Of a DNA stretch of 64,000 nucleotides, positions 8,256 through 15,915 are shown one piece after another (positions within the stretch are counted from its first letter, which is position 1; each line of letters opens with the position of its first letter). The position numbers and the translations under genes are program-made. Source of the stretch: Pelomonas dachongensis (GTDB lineage: Bacteria > Pseudomonadota > Gammaproteobacteria > Burkholderiales > Burkholderiaceae_C); NCBI RefSeq assembly GCF_043555865.1, contig NZ_JBIGHY010000002.1, forward strand, positions 496,001-560,000, written 5' to 3'. Under the pieces are notes generated by a model. That model had not been told where the DNA came from and ran no database searches. It saw nothing but the letters and a program-made list of their open reading frames with translations.

Positions 8256-9808
8256 GGCCGGGCTCTCTGCAGGGGTTCGGCACGCACGTACCGGTCGATG
8301 AAGGCGCCGTGGTCGGGCATGCCGTCCACGGTCTGCGAGATGGCCTGGCGCAAACGCTCGAAGTGGGTGCGCAGCGCCCGCTCATCCACCTGTTGCAGCA
8401 GCGGGTCCAGGCGCTGTGGCCAGCAATCCAGGCCCAGCAGCAGCGACACCCACGAAGGCTCGGCAAAGCCGTCGGGGTCCAGGATCGTCACCCGGCCGCT
8501 TCGGCGGAACAGCTCGATCTGGTGGTTCAACGTGTCCGGGATGGACATGCCCGAGCAGTAGCGCCAGAACTCGCTGTCGTCGCGAGCCGTCAGCTTGTAG
8601 TGCAGCACGATGAAGTCGCGGATGGACTCGTACTGCTGCGCCATGCGGCGGTTGTATTCGTTCGCCAGGTGACGGTCGCAGCGCTTGTCGGGGAACAGCT
8701 CAATGAGTCGGCCTACGCCGTCCATGATGAGCTGGATGCTGGTCGACTCCAGCGGTTCCACGAAACCAGACGACAGGCCAATGGCGACGACGTTACGGTC
8801 CCAGGTCTTGCGGCGCATGCCGGTCTTGAAGCGAAGCTGGCGCGGCTCGCCCAGCGCGGGGCCGTCCAGGTTCTGCAGCAGCACGCGGCCGGCCTCGTCG
8901 TCGCTGGTGTAGCCGCTGCAGTAGACATGGCCGTTGCCCGTGCGGTGCTGCAACGGGATGCGCCACTGCCAGCCGGCGCTGCGGGCGGTGGAGGTCGTGT
9001 AGGGCGTCAGCGGCGCCGTCTTGTCACATGGCACGGCCTGCGCGCTGTCGCAGGGCAGCCAATGCGTCCAGTCGTGGTAGCCGGCCTTGCAGACACCCTC
9101 GATCAGCAGCGCACGGAAGCCCGAGCAGTCGATGAACAGGTCGCCCTCGATGCGCCGGCCGTCGTCCAGCGTGACGGCGGTGACGAAGCCGTCGCCCGGG
9201 CGCACCGACACGTCGACGATGGTGCCCTCCTCGCGACTCACGCCGCGTGCCATCGCGTAGTCGCGCAGGTAGGCGGCATACAGGCCGGCGTCGAAATGGA
9301 AGGCGTAGGAGTAGGCGTTCGCCGCCGACGGCGCATCGCCGTCCGGCGGCACGAAGCGATTGCGCAGCGCCATCACGGTCGCGGTGGACCAGTGCTCGTG
9401 GCTGTCCATGCCACCCATGCTGCGCAGACGCAGCCAGTGCATCACCGACGAGCGGTTCTGGATGGCCGGCCCGAACTCGCCGAAGCCATGGAAGAAGCGG
9501 TTGCCGAGGTGGCCCCAGTCCTTGAACTCGATGCCCAGTTTGAAGGTCGCCTGGGTCTTGCGGATGAACTCCGCGTTGTCGAGGTCGAGCGTGCGATTGT
9601 AGAAGCGGATGGTGGGCAGCGTGGCCTCGCCCACGCCCACGGTGCCAATGTCAGGCGACTCGATCAGCACGATCTCGCAGCGCGCCTTGGGGTCCACGCG
9701 CGCCATCAGCTGGCCCAGCGGCGCGGCCGTCATCCAGCCGGCCGTGCCGCCGCCGACGATGACGATGCGGCGCAGCGGCCCGCCGTCCGGCGTGCGTTGT
9801 TTCTCCAT
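8252..9808 (-). CDS. Flavin-dependent tryptophan halogenase family protein (copy 2)
   Basis: This is a paralogue of the neighbouring halogenase, 518 residues from the ATG at 9808, which has an AAAGAG ribosome-like site. A GTG at 9832 in the same frame has none. All key features are present: GGGTAGW dinucleotide site, Lys in ATFKLGIEF, WQWRIP, and EPLEST. The middle third is nearly identical to the downstream copy, while the N- and C-terminal parts differ more. The gene lies just after the TonB receptor gene on the same strand, but a strong terminator stands between them. It therefore probably has its own promoter or depends on read-through. Substrate unknown; possibly a partner of the adjacent receptor rather than a secondary-metabolism enzyme. 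Confidence 0.88.
   Translation of the reverse strand: MEKQRTPDGGPLRRIVIVGGGTAGWMTAAPLGQLMARVDPKARCEIVLIESPDIGTVGVGEATLPTIRFYNRTLDLDNAEFIRKTQATFKLGIEFKDWGHLGNRFFHGFGEFGPAIQNRSSVMHWLRLRSMGGMDSHEHWSTATVMALRNRFVPPDGDAPSAANAYSYAFHFDAGLYAAYLRDYAMARGVSREEGTIVDVSVRPGDGFVTAVTLDDGRRIEGDLFIDCSGFRALLIEGVCKAGYHDWTHWLPCDSAQAVPCDKTAPLTPYTTSTARSAGWQWRIPLQHRTGNGHVYCSGYTSDDEAGRVLLQNLDGPALGEPRQLRFKTGMRRKTWDRNVVAIGLSSGFVEPLESTSIQLIMDGVGRLIELFPDKRCDRHLANEYNRRMAQQYESIRDFIVLHYKLTARDDSEFWRYCSGMSIPDTLNHQIELFRRSGRVTILDPDGFAEPSWVSLLLGLDCWPQRLDPLLQQVDERALRTHFERLRQAISQTVDGMPDHGAFIDRYVRAEPLQRARP
8895..9300. repeat. Duplicated segment of halogenase gene (member 2)
   Basis: This is the partner of 7345-7750, offset 1550 bases, in the same orientation. 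The stretch from about 9003 to 9091 is identical between the copies. It could serve as a target for homologous deletion that would fuse the two genes into one hybrid. Confidence 0.8.
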
Positions 9809-9841
9809 GGGAGCTCTTTCGTTGTCGGCCACGACGCTAAC

Positions 9842-9876
9842 TTAAAAGAAAGGCCTGGCACCACAGCGCCAGGCCC
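9842..9876 (-). terminator. Intrinsic terminator after the TonB receptor gene
   Basis: On the minus strand an 8-bp stem (GGCCTGGC / GCCAGGCC, 9875-9868 and 9859-9852) with an 8-base loop is followed by TTTCTTTT. It starts about 30 bases after the stop of the receptor gene, so the receptor transcript should end here before the halogenase pair. Confidence 0.85.
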
Positions 9877-9904
9877 TTCGGGAGCCGGGAAAACCCGGTT
9901 TCGA

Positions 9905-12900
9905 TCAGAAGTTCAGACGTGCCGACAGCGAGTAGCGCGGACCCGAAACGAACCAACTCCGGCCTGTGAAGCCGATGTGCTGCTGCATCATCTGCTTGTA
10001 GACCGCGTCGGTCAGGTTCTGGCCTTCGAACGCGAACGTCAGGTTGTTGTTGAACTTGTACTGCACGCCCATGTCCAGCTGACCGAAGTCATCCGTCCAG
10101 ATCGGCAGGCCCAGCGGCATGTTGTTGCGTCCGTACTGCGGGCTGTCCGGATTGGCATTCAGGCCGTTGGTCTGGTTCGGCCCGGTGTTGTCCGGGAACG
10201 CGACACCGTTGTGGAACTTGCCGCGCCACGAGTACGCCACGCGCGCCGAGATCGGACCGTGGTCGTACAGAACAGCCAGGTTGAAAGCCTTGCGCGACAG
10301 GTTGGGCAGCGGGTGGTCGCCGTAGGACTGGCCGTTGGTGTCGCAACCGTTGACGAACAGGTTCAGGTTACGGCCGTCAGCGGCGCTGCTGCACCACAGG
10401 TTGCCGCCGACCGCGTTGTAGCGCTTCTGCTTGCTGTCCACGTAGGTCGCGTTGGCTTGCACACCCAAGCCCTGGAGCAAGCCCGGCAGCCCGTTGAAGT
10501 AGTGCTGCACAGCCAGCTCCACGCCGCGCGCCCAGCCCTTGGAGCCGTTCACTTGCGTCGAGTAGGCGAAGTCATGCACCGTGCCAGCGTTGTCCGCCGC
10601 CGTCAGGATGCCCACCTGATTGACGATCACGTCCTTGAGTCGCTTGTTGAAAACCGCCATCGTGATCGAACTGGCCTTGTCGATGTACCACTCGGCAGAG
10701 ACGTCAAACTGGTCGGACTTGACCGGCTTCAACTTCGGGTTGCCCAAGGCTTGGCCGCGGTTGCGGAGGTCGTCCACGTAGTTGGTTCGCACTTCCGGCG
10801 TGACCGTGCGATCCACGATCGTCCGGACGGTGGCGCTACCCGCATCCAGGATCAGGCTCGGCTGCAGCGCACTGAGGTCAGGACGCGCGACGGCCTTCGC
10901 GTACGCAAACCGCAACTGCATCTTGTCGTTCAACTTCCAGCGCAAGTTCAGGCTGGGCAGCACGTCGGTGTAGCTGTTGTCGACCTCGATCGGCCTCTGG
11001 TAGCTGGTGAACACGGGAATCGGGCCGCCGATCAACGGCCCGGTCACCGCATCGGTCGCCTGATAGTTCAGCGACTGGTAGCCCGACGAGTCGTACTTGG
11101 TGTTGACGACGCGAAGACCCACGTTGCCATCGACAGGCACGTTCCACTCGTCGAACCCGAAACGCAGCTGCGCATAGGCCGTCTTGGTGGTTTCGTGCTG
11201 CATGTTGTCACGCGGGGCGGCACCGGGCACGGGCGGGGTGAACGCGGGGTTGCAGCTGTTGGTGGGATTGCCGCCATTCGCGATCTTCTCGGCCTTGTAT
11301 TCCTCGCACAGCGTGGTGTAGTAGCTGTGCAGTTCCGAGTAGGAGTCGGGGTAGTTCGCAGCCACCGCCATCGTCGGGAGTACCAGCGACGCGACGCTGT
11401 TCTTGCCGTTCATGAAGTTGTTGAACGGCTTGACCTGCGTCTGACCCCCGAAGCGCGACAGGTAGGCCAGGCTCTTGATGGGGTGCCAGTCCCAATTCTG
11501 GCCAATCGCGCCCTGGTCGAATTCGGCGGATTGCCACGTCTGCGATACAGCCTGCCAGTTGTACCAGCGAGGCACCTTGTTGGTCACGTCGCGATCGGTG
11601 AAGCGCAGGCCGAAGCGCACGTCATGGAGCACGGGGTGGTCAAAGTTGTACTTGACGTCCCCCTTCCAGGCCTTTTGCGTGGCTTTGCTCTGCGACAGCC
11701 TCTCCATCGTGAACGCCCAGTAGTACTTGGACGGGTCGGCCAGGTACGCCATGTCCTGCGCATCCAGCACCAGGCGTGGCAAATCGCCGGTCATGTCCAA
11801 GGTCTGCTTGGGCATGTTGATGCCGGTCGCCACCGTCGAGTCGATGTTGCCGCTGCGGGACTCGATGAACTGGAAGTCGTTGGCGATCCGCCAGTTGGCA
11901 CTCGGCGTCCACACCAGGTTGAACGTCGATTCCTTCGTGTCCGAATTGCTCTTCGAGAAGCGCGTGTTGGCGTTGAAGGGAATGCCGCCCTTCTGGGGAT
12001 CGGTGAGGGTGCCTGTCAGCAGTGCACCGTTGCTGCCCCACGTGGCGTTGGACACCACCGACGAGTACGGGTCCGCCTGGCTGGCGATGGAGCTTTCATC
12101 CCAGTAGAAGTCGTACTTGGAGCGGAAAAAGGTCGCCGACGCCTGCAGGTTGTCTTTCTTCCACTGGCCTGCCACGTACGTCCCTTGGCGCGTGCGGTCA
12201 AAGGCGAGCGTTTGCCAGCCCATTGCCTTGGGGAACCAATGGTTTTCAGCGGTGGGAAGGTAGTAGGCGTTGTTGGTGTCGTCCTGCCGGTTCCAACGAG
12301 CCACCTCCCGGAAGTAGGGATCGACCGCCATGCCATCGGTGCGGGTCGAGCTCTTGGAATTCGCCACGTGGACCAACAGGCCGACCTTGCCGATGTCCGT
12401 GTTCCAGGTGTTGGACAGCAGGCCCGAGACGGTCGGCTTCTGGTTGTCGCGCAGCACGTTCTTCGTGAGCGACACGCCCAGGCCGCCCTTGAAGCCGTTG
12501 TAGTCGAAGGGCAACGCGGTGCGCAGATTGACGAGGCCGCCAATGGCGCCTTCGATCTGCTCCGCGGACGGGTTCTTGTAAACGTCCACGCCGGCCATCA
12601 GTTCGGGTGGCACGTCCTCGAAGCTCAGGCCCCGGCCGCCGTTGGCGGAAAAGCTCTCACGGCCGTTGAGCTGCGACGACACATAGGTCAGACCGCGGAT
12701 GATGACGCCCGAGCCCTCTACGGAGAAACGCATCGGGTCGCCACGTGCCATCACGCGGTCCATCGTCACGCCGACGATGCGCTGCAGCACCTCAGACACG
12801 GAACGGTCCGGCAACTTGCCGATGTCGTCCGCGACGATGGAGTCGACGATCTCGTCGGAGTCCTGTTTCAGCTTCTGCGCGGACTGCAGCGCTGCCCGCT

Positions 12901-13036
12901 GGCCCGAAACGACCACCGTCTCCAATTGCTGGGACTTTGGGGGTTCCGCGGTTTGCGCCATTGCCGGCAGCGTCAAGACCATCAAGGCCTGCGCGACCGC
13001 CGATGACAAGGTTGTCTGTTTGAAAGCTTGTCTCAT
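9905..13036 (-). CDS. TonB-dependent receptor, carbohydrate type
   Basis: The 1043-residue outer-membrane receptor has a signal peptide ending in PAMAQ, then a TonB box-like ETVVVSGQR. The plug domain follows (DSIVADDIGKLPDRSVSEVLQRIVGV through the GLVNLRT region), then a large beta-barrel closing with the aromatic C-terminus YSLSARLNF. The pattern fits the Xanthomonas/Caulobacter group of long TonB receptors that import oligosaccharides. It would transport products of the GH5 enzyme (manno- or gluco-oligosaccharides) using TonB-ExbBD energy encoded elsewhere. A LacI-type operator candidate lies 80 bases upstream and a strong terminator follows the stop. The ligand is inferred from neighbours only. 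Confidence 0.92.
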   Translation of the reverse strand: MRQAFKQTTLSSAVAQALMVLTLPAMAQTAEPPKSQQLETVVVSGQRAALQSAQKLKQDSDEIVDSIVADDIGKLPDRSVSEVLQRIVGVTMDRVMARGDPMRFSVEGSGVIIRGLTYVSSQLNGRESFSANGGRGLSFEDVPPELMAGVDVYKNPSAEQIEGAIGGLVNLRTALPFDYNGFKGGLGVSLTKNVLRDNQKPTVSGLLSNTWNTDIGKVGLLVHVANSKSSTRTDGMAVDPYFREVARWNRQDDTNNAYYLPTAENHWFPKAMGWQTLAFDRTRQGTYVAGQWKKDNLQASATFFRSKYDFYWDESSIASQADPYSSVVSNATWGSNGALLTGTLTDPQKGGIPFNANTRFSKSNSDTKESTFNLVWTPSANWRIANDFQFIESRSGNIDSTVATGINMPKQTLDMTGDLPRLVLDAQDMAYLADPSKYYWAFTMERLSQSKATQKAWKGDVKYNFDHPVLHDVRFGLRFTDRDVTNKVPRWYNWQAVSQTWQSAEFDQGAIGQNWDWHPIKSLAYLSRFGGQTQVKPFNNFMNGKNSVASLVLPTMAVAANYPDSYSELHSYYTTLCEEYKAEKIANGGNPTNSCNPAFTPPVPGAAPRDNMQHETTKTAYAQLRFGFDEWNVPVDGNVGLRVVNTKYDSSGYQSLNYQATDAVTGPLIGGPIPVFTSYQRPIEVDNSYTDVLPSLNLRWKLNDKMQLRFAYAKAVARPDLSALQPSLILDAGSATVRTIVDRTVTPEVRTNYVDDLRNRGQALGNPKLKPVKSDQFDVSAEWYIDKASSITMAVFNKRLKDVIVNQVGILTAADNAGTVHDFAYSTQVNGSKGWARGVELAVQHYFNGLPGLLQGLGVQANATYVDSKQKRYNAVGGNLWCSSAADGRNLNLFVNGCDTNGQSYGDHPLPNLSRKAFNLAVLYDHGPISARVAYSWRGKFHNGVAFPDNTGPNQTNGLNANPDSPQYGRNNMPLGLPIWTDDFGQLDMGVQYKFNNNLTFAFEGQNLTDAVYKQMMQQHIGFTGRSWFVSGPRYSLSARLNF

Positions 13037-13115
13037 CCTTGTTGCTCCTCTTTGGTGGGAATCTTCGGGCCCTCAGGGGCCTCAGTTCATGGCGGCGGAC
13101 TCGGCCCGCAGCCAT

Positions 13116-13131
13116 TTGTTAACGGTACCAA
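13116..13131. promoter_or_regulatory. LacI-type operator candidate upstream of TonB receptor
   Basis: TTGTTAACGGTACCAA matches its own reverse complement at 12 of 16 positions and has the central CG typical of LacI-family operators. It lies 80 bases upstream of the receptor start in the 155-base gap between the beta-mannosidase and the receptor. No cognate regulator is encoded nearby; the only LacI-type gene in the window probably recognises a different palindrome. Confidence 0.4.
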
Positions 13132-13191
13132 CCAGTACACCGAATCCAATCGGGACTAGTAACTACAGGGCTTGCCCGCATCACCCTGCGG

Positions 13192-15714
13192 TCATCCTCC
13201 CCTGTCCAGTACCACGCTCGTGACGGGGTGGTCCAGCGCCACGGCCGTCACCATTGCGGGCACGCGTCCCGTCAGCCCGACACGCCGCGGCGCCCCGGGA
13301 ACGAGATCGATGAAGTTGTCGTCAATGCCCGCACCGGCACCGGCGCCCTGCAGCCACAGGCCCTTGACCGGCCGGTCGGCAGCGATCAGCAGCGTCGGGC
13401 CGTCGCGTTGCACGTCGATGCGTGCGCCGCCCAGCCGGTAGAACTTGTAAGGCTCGGTCCAGGCGCAGTCGCGCGCCAGCTCGTGGCCGCTGGCGGCATC
13501 GAGCGCCAGCAGCTCGGCCACCACGGGTTCGTCTCGCTCGGGCAGCACCAACGTCGTCTCCACGCTGCTCGACGCCGCCACCTGCTGCGGCGTGTCCGCC
13601 TCGGCCAGCAGCCTGCCGTCGAGCGCAAAGACACGCAGCTGCAGCCGCAGCGCCCGTGCCTGCGTCGTGCCATTCATGACGGCGAGCCGTGCCTGCCCGG
13701 CCTCCAGCCGCACGGCCGCGGCCAGCGGCGCCAGCGCCCGGCGCACGGCATGCCAGGCCGGCTTCATCACGCCGGCCGAGTCGATCAGCGCCCAGCTCGT
13801 CACGGGCCAGCAATCGTTGAGCTGCCACACCAGCGCCCCGCCCACGGCCCGGGCGCCGGGATGCTGCCAGCGGCGGCGGAAGTCCTGGTAGGCCACGCGC
13901 ATGGCCTCGGCCTGCACGAACTGCGTCGCGTAGATGTGGTCCGCCAGCGTGGCGCCCACGCGCAGGTTGTCGGCCAGGTACACGGCCAGGCGCCGATGCC
14001 CATCCGGGTTGCCGGAACCGGCCTTGTTGTGCCACTGCACTGTCTGGCTCTCGGGGAAGCGCTCCACCTCAGGCAGCACCGACTCGAACAACGCCAGTGA
14101 CGGATGCGACTGCATGCCGAACTCGCTGACGAAGCGCGCCTGCACCTCGCCGTAGCGCTGGTAGGGCAGCATCTGCTGGTGCCAGACCTCCCAGCTGTGG
14201 CGGTCGCCCACGGTCACGTCGGACGACTTGGCATCGGCCCCTGGGGTAAACGGGCTGCCGGGCCAGTAGACGCGGTCGGGGTCCAGCGCGGCGCAGACCT
14301 CGGGCAGCAGACGCTCGTAGAGCACCCGCGCCTCGTAGCGGTCGGCGGGGATGCCGGGGCCGGCCAGCCCGACCGACTCGGCCACCATGTAATCCTCGTT
14401 GTTTCCGCACCAGAGCGCCAGGCAGGCGTGGTGGCGCAGCCGCTTCACGGCGGCCTCGGCCTCGGCGCGCACGCTGGCCTGGAAGGCCTCGTTGGCCGGA
14501 TACAGGCCGCAGGCGAACATGAAGTCCTGCCAGACCAGCACGCCAAGCTCGTCGCAGGCCTCATAGAAGGCGTCGTGCTCGTAGATGCCGCCCCCCCACA
14601 CGCGCAGCATGTTCATGTTCGCGTCGGCGGCCTGCGCCACGCGCTCGCGGTAACGCGCCGGCGTGATGCGCTCCAGCAGGCTGTCGTCCGGAATCCAGTT
14701 GGCGCCACCGGCGAACAGTTCCTGGCCGTTCACCTCGAAATGGAAGCTGCTGCCCGCCTCGCCCTGCACCGGCTGCTGCAGCAGCCGCAGCGTGCGCAGT
14801 CCGATGCGGCGGCGTTGCTCGGCCAGCACCCGGTCGCCATCCAGCACGCGCGCCACCAGCGTGTACAGCGGTTGTGCGCCCAGGCCGCGCGGCCACCACA
14901 GCTGCGCGTCGACCACGTCCAGCGTGACCTGCGGAACGGCGGCAGGCACGGTCTGCACCGCGACGCTGCGGCCTTGGGCATCCAGCAACTCGACCTGCAG
15001 TTGCGCGCCTTCGCCTTCGATCTGGGCCAGCATCCGCAGCGTGGCGCGGCGCGCGGCCACATCCACATCCGCCTGGCAGTGCAGGTCGGCGATGCGCGCG
15101 GCGCCGCTGCAGCGCCGCACCGGCCGCCACGGGCCGCTGACGATCAGCTCCGGGCCCCAGTCCCAGCCGAAGTGGTACTGCGCCTTGCGCACATGCAGCC
15201 GGGCACTGTCACCGTTCCACAGCTGGCGCTTGCCATGCACCGCCTCCACTTCGCGGGCCCGTGCCAGCGCGGGGTCGAAGCGCAGCAGCAACTGGTTGCG
15301 GCCAGGCCGCAGGCGGTCGCGCACGTCCACACGGTGGGGCACGAACATGTTGTCGGACTGCAGCAGCAGCTCACCGTTCAGCCAGACGGCGCAGTACGTG
15401 TCCAGACCTTCGAATACCAGTTGCTCTCGCGGCGCCAGCTCGCCGGTGACGTCGAAGTCCAGGCGCCACGCCCACGTGCGCTCTCCGACCCAGCGCAGCT
15501 GCGCTTCGTTGCGGCCATAGAACGGGTCCGGCACACGGCCAGCCACCAGCAGCGCGCCGTGCGCCGAGCCCGGCACGGCAGCCGGCAACCAGTCCGCAGC
15601 CGGAATCGCGGCCAGCGCGGCGGCATCGGCGCCGTCCGGCGCTTCGGCCAATTGCCAGCCGTCATGAAGGTCGATCAGTCGTTCAGGAATCACGGAAGGA
15701 GGTGTCGCGACCAA
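13192..15714 (-). CDS. Beta-mannosidase, glycoside hydrolase family 2
   Basis: About 840 residues with GH2 layout. A jelly-roll sugar-binding domain (LIDLHDGWQLAEAP) comes first, then Ig-like domains and a TIM barrel. The barrel carries ANMNMLRVWGGGIYE, the acid/base Glu in WCGNNEDY, and the nucleophile Glu in FVSEFGMQS. It would remove terminal beta-1,4-mannose from manno-oligosaccharides. The start is uncertain: TTG at 15714 or GTG at 15693 are in frame, but neither has a ribosome site. A good AGGAG site 34 bases further up serves an out-of-frame ATG. No signal peptide is evident from these starts, so the enzyme appears cytoplasmic, though a frameshift near the start could hide one. It is divergent from the epimerase operon and in the same direction as the receptor. 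Confidence 0.9.
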   Translation of the reverse strand: MVATPPSVIPERLIDLHDGWQLAEAPDGADAAALAAIPAADWLPAAVPGSAHGALLVAGRVPDPFYGRNEAQLRWVGERTWAWRLDFDVTGELAPREQLVFEGLDTYCAVWLNGELLLQSDNMFVPHRVDVRDRLRPGRNQLLLRFDPALARAREVEAVHGKRQLWNGDSARLHVRKAQYHFGWDWGPELIVSGPWRPVRRCSGAARIADLHCQADVDVAARRATLRMLAQIEGEGAQLQVELLDAQGRSVAVQTVPAAVPQVTLDVVDAQLWWPRGLGAQPLYTLVARVLDGDRVLAEQRRRIGLRTLRLLQQPVQGEAGSSFHFEVNGQELFAGGANWIPDDSLLERITPARYRERVAQAADANMNMLRVWGGGIYEHDAFYEACDELGVLVWQDFMFACGLYPANEAFQASVRAEAEAAVKRLRHHACLALWCGNNEDYMVAESVGLAGPGIPADRYEARVLYERLLPEVCAALDPDRVYWPGSPFTPGADAKSSDVTVGDRHSWEVWHQQMLPYQRYGEVQARFVSEFGMQSHPSLALFESVLPEVERFPESQTVQWHNKAGSGNPDGHRRLAVYLADNLRVGATLADHIYATQFVQAEAMRVAYQDFRRRWQHPGARAVGGALVWQLNDCWPVTSWALIDSAGVMKPAWHAVRRALAPLAAAVRLEAGQARLAVMNGTTQARALRLQLRVFALDGRLLAEADTPQQVAASSSVETTLVLPERDEPVVAELLALDAASGHELARDCAWTEPYKFYRLGGARIDVQRDGPTLLIAADRPVKGLWLQGAGAGAGIDDNFIDLVPGAPRRVGLTGRVPAMVTAVALDHPVTSVVLDRGG

Positions 15715-15748
15715 AACCGTCGCTGCTAAACAGAAATTTGTTGCGCAT
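15683..15748 (-). CDS. Possible 21-residue leader ORF overlapping the mannosidase start
   Basis: An ATG at 15748, preceded by a strong GAGGAG site at proper distance, opens a 21-codon frame (MRNKFLFSS...) that stops at 15683. It overlaps the likely mannosidase start region in a different frame. It could be a translated leader that couples translation into the mannosidase, or the remains of the true start if a base has been lost or miscalled here. The composition gives no functional clue. Confidence 0.35.
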   Translation of the reverse strand: MRNKFLFSSDGFGRDTSFRDS

Positions 15749-15755
15749 TCTGTTT
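15728..15755 (-). promoter_or_regulatory. Inverted repeat enclosing a start codon
   Basis: AAACAGAA and TTCTGTTT form a perfect 8-bp inverted repeat with a 12-base spacer. In the mannosidase mRNA the stem would lie directly next to the AGGAG ribosome site and would include the ATG at 15748. It may therefore affect initiation. It could equally be a DNA operator. Confidence 0.35.
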
Positions 15756-15792
15756 CTCCTCAGCAAATGACACGATCAGGGATAGCACCGAT

Positions 15793-15808
15793 TAAACATG
15801 GGCGTTTA
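15793..15808. promoter_or_regulatory. Operator-like inverted repeat in the mannan divergent promoter
   Basis: TAAACATGGGCGTTTA has 5-base inverted half-sites TAAAC/GTTTA around a 6-base centre. It lies in the 200-base divergent region between the beta-mannosidase and the epimerase operon. The half-site recurs at 15849-15859, so the same dimeric regulator could bind both. Confidence 0.35.
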
Positions 15809-15848
15809 TGACCTTTCAGCCACAATCGATCTGCGGATAATCACTCGC

Positions 15849-15859
15849 GTTTACTAAAC
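15849..15859. promoter_or_regulatory. Second operator-like palindrome in the mannan divergent promoter
   Basis: GTTTACTAAAC is a perfect palindrome around one central base and shares the TAAAC/GTTTA half-site and an adjoining CGTTTA with the repeat at 15793-15808. It is 57 bases before the epimerase start. Confidence 0.35.
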
Positions 15860-15915
15860 ACTCGAGACAAGTCAAGCCCGCAGGGCTTGGCGGCAGACAC
15901 ACCTCAGGGCTGACC

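Noticed and set aside
8309..13006. A 1565-codon open frame on the plus strand across the halogenases and the TonB receptor
   Set aside because: It is antisense to well-supported genes; the high G+C third positions leave the opposite strand free of stops. No ribosome site or recognisable domain.
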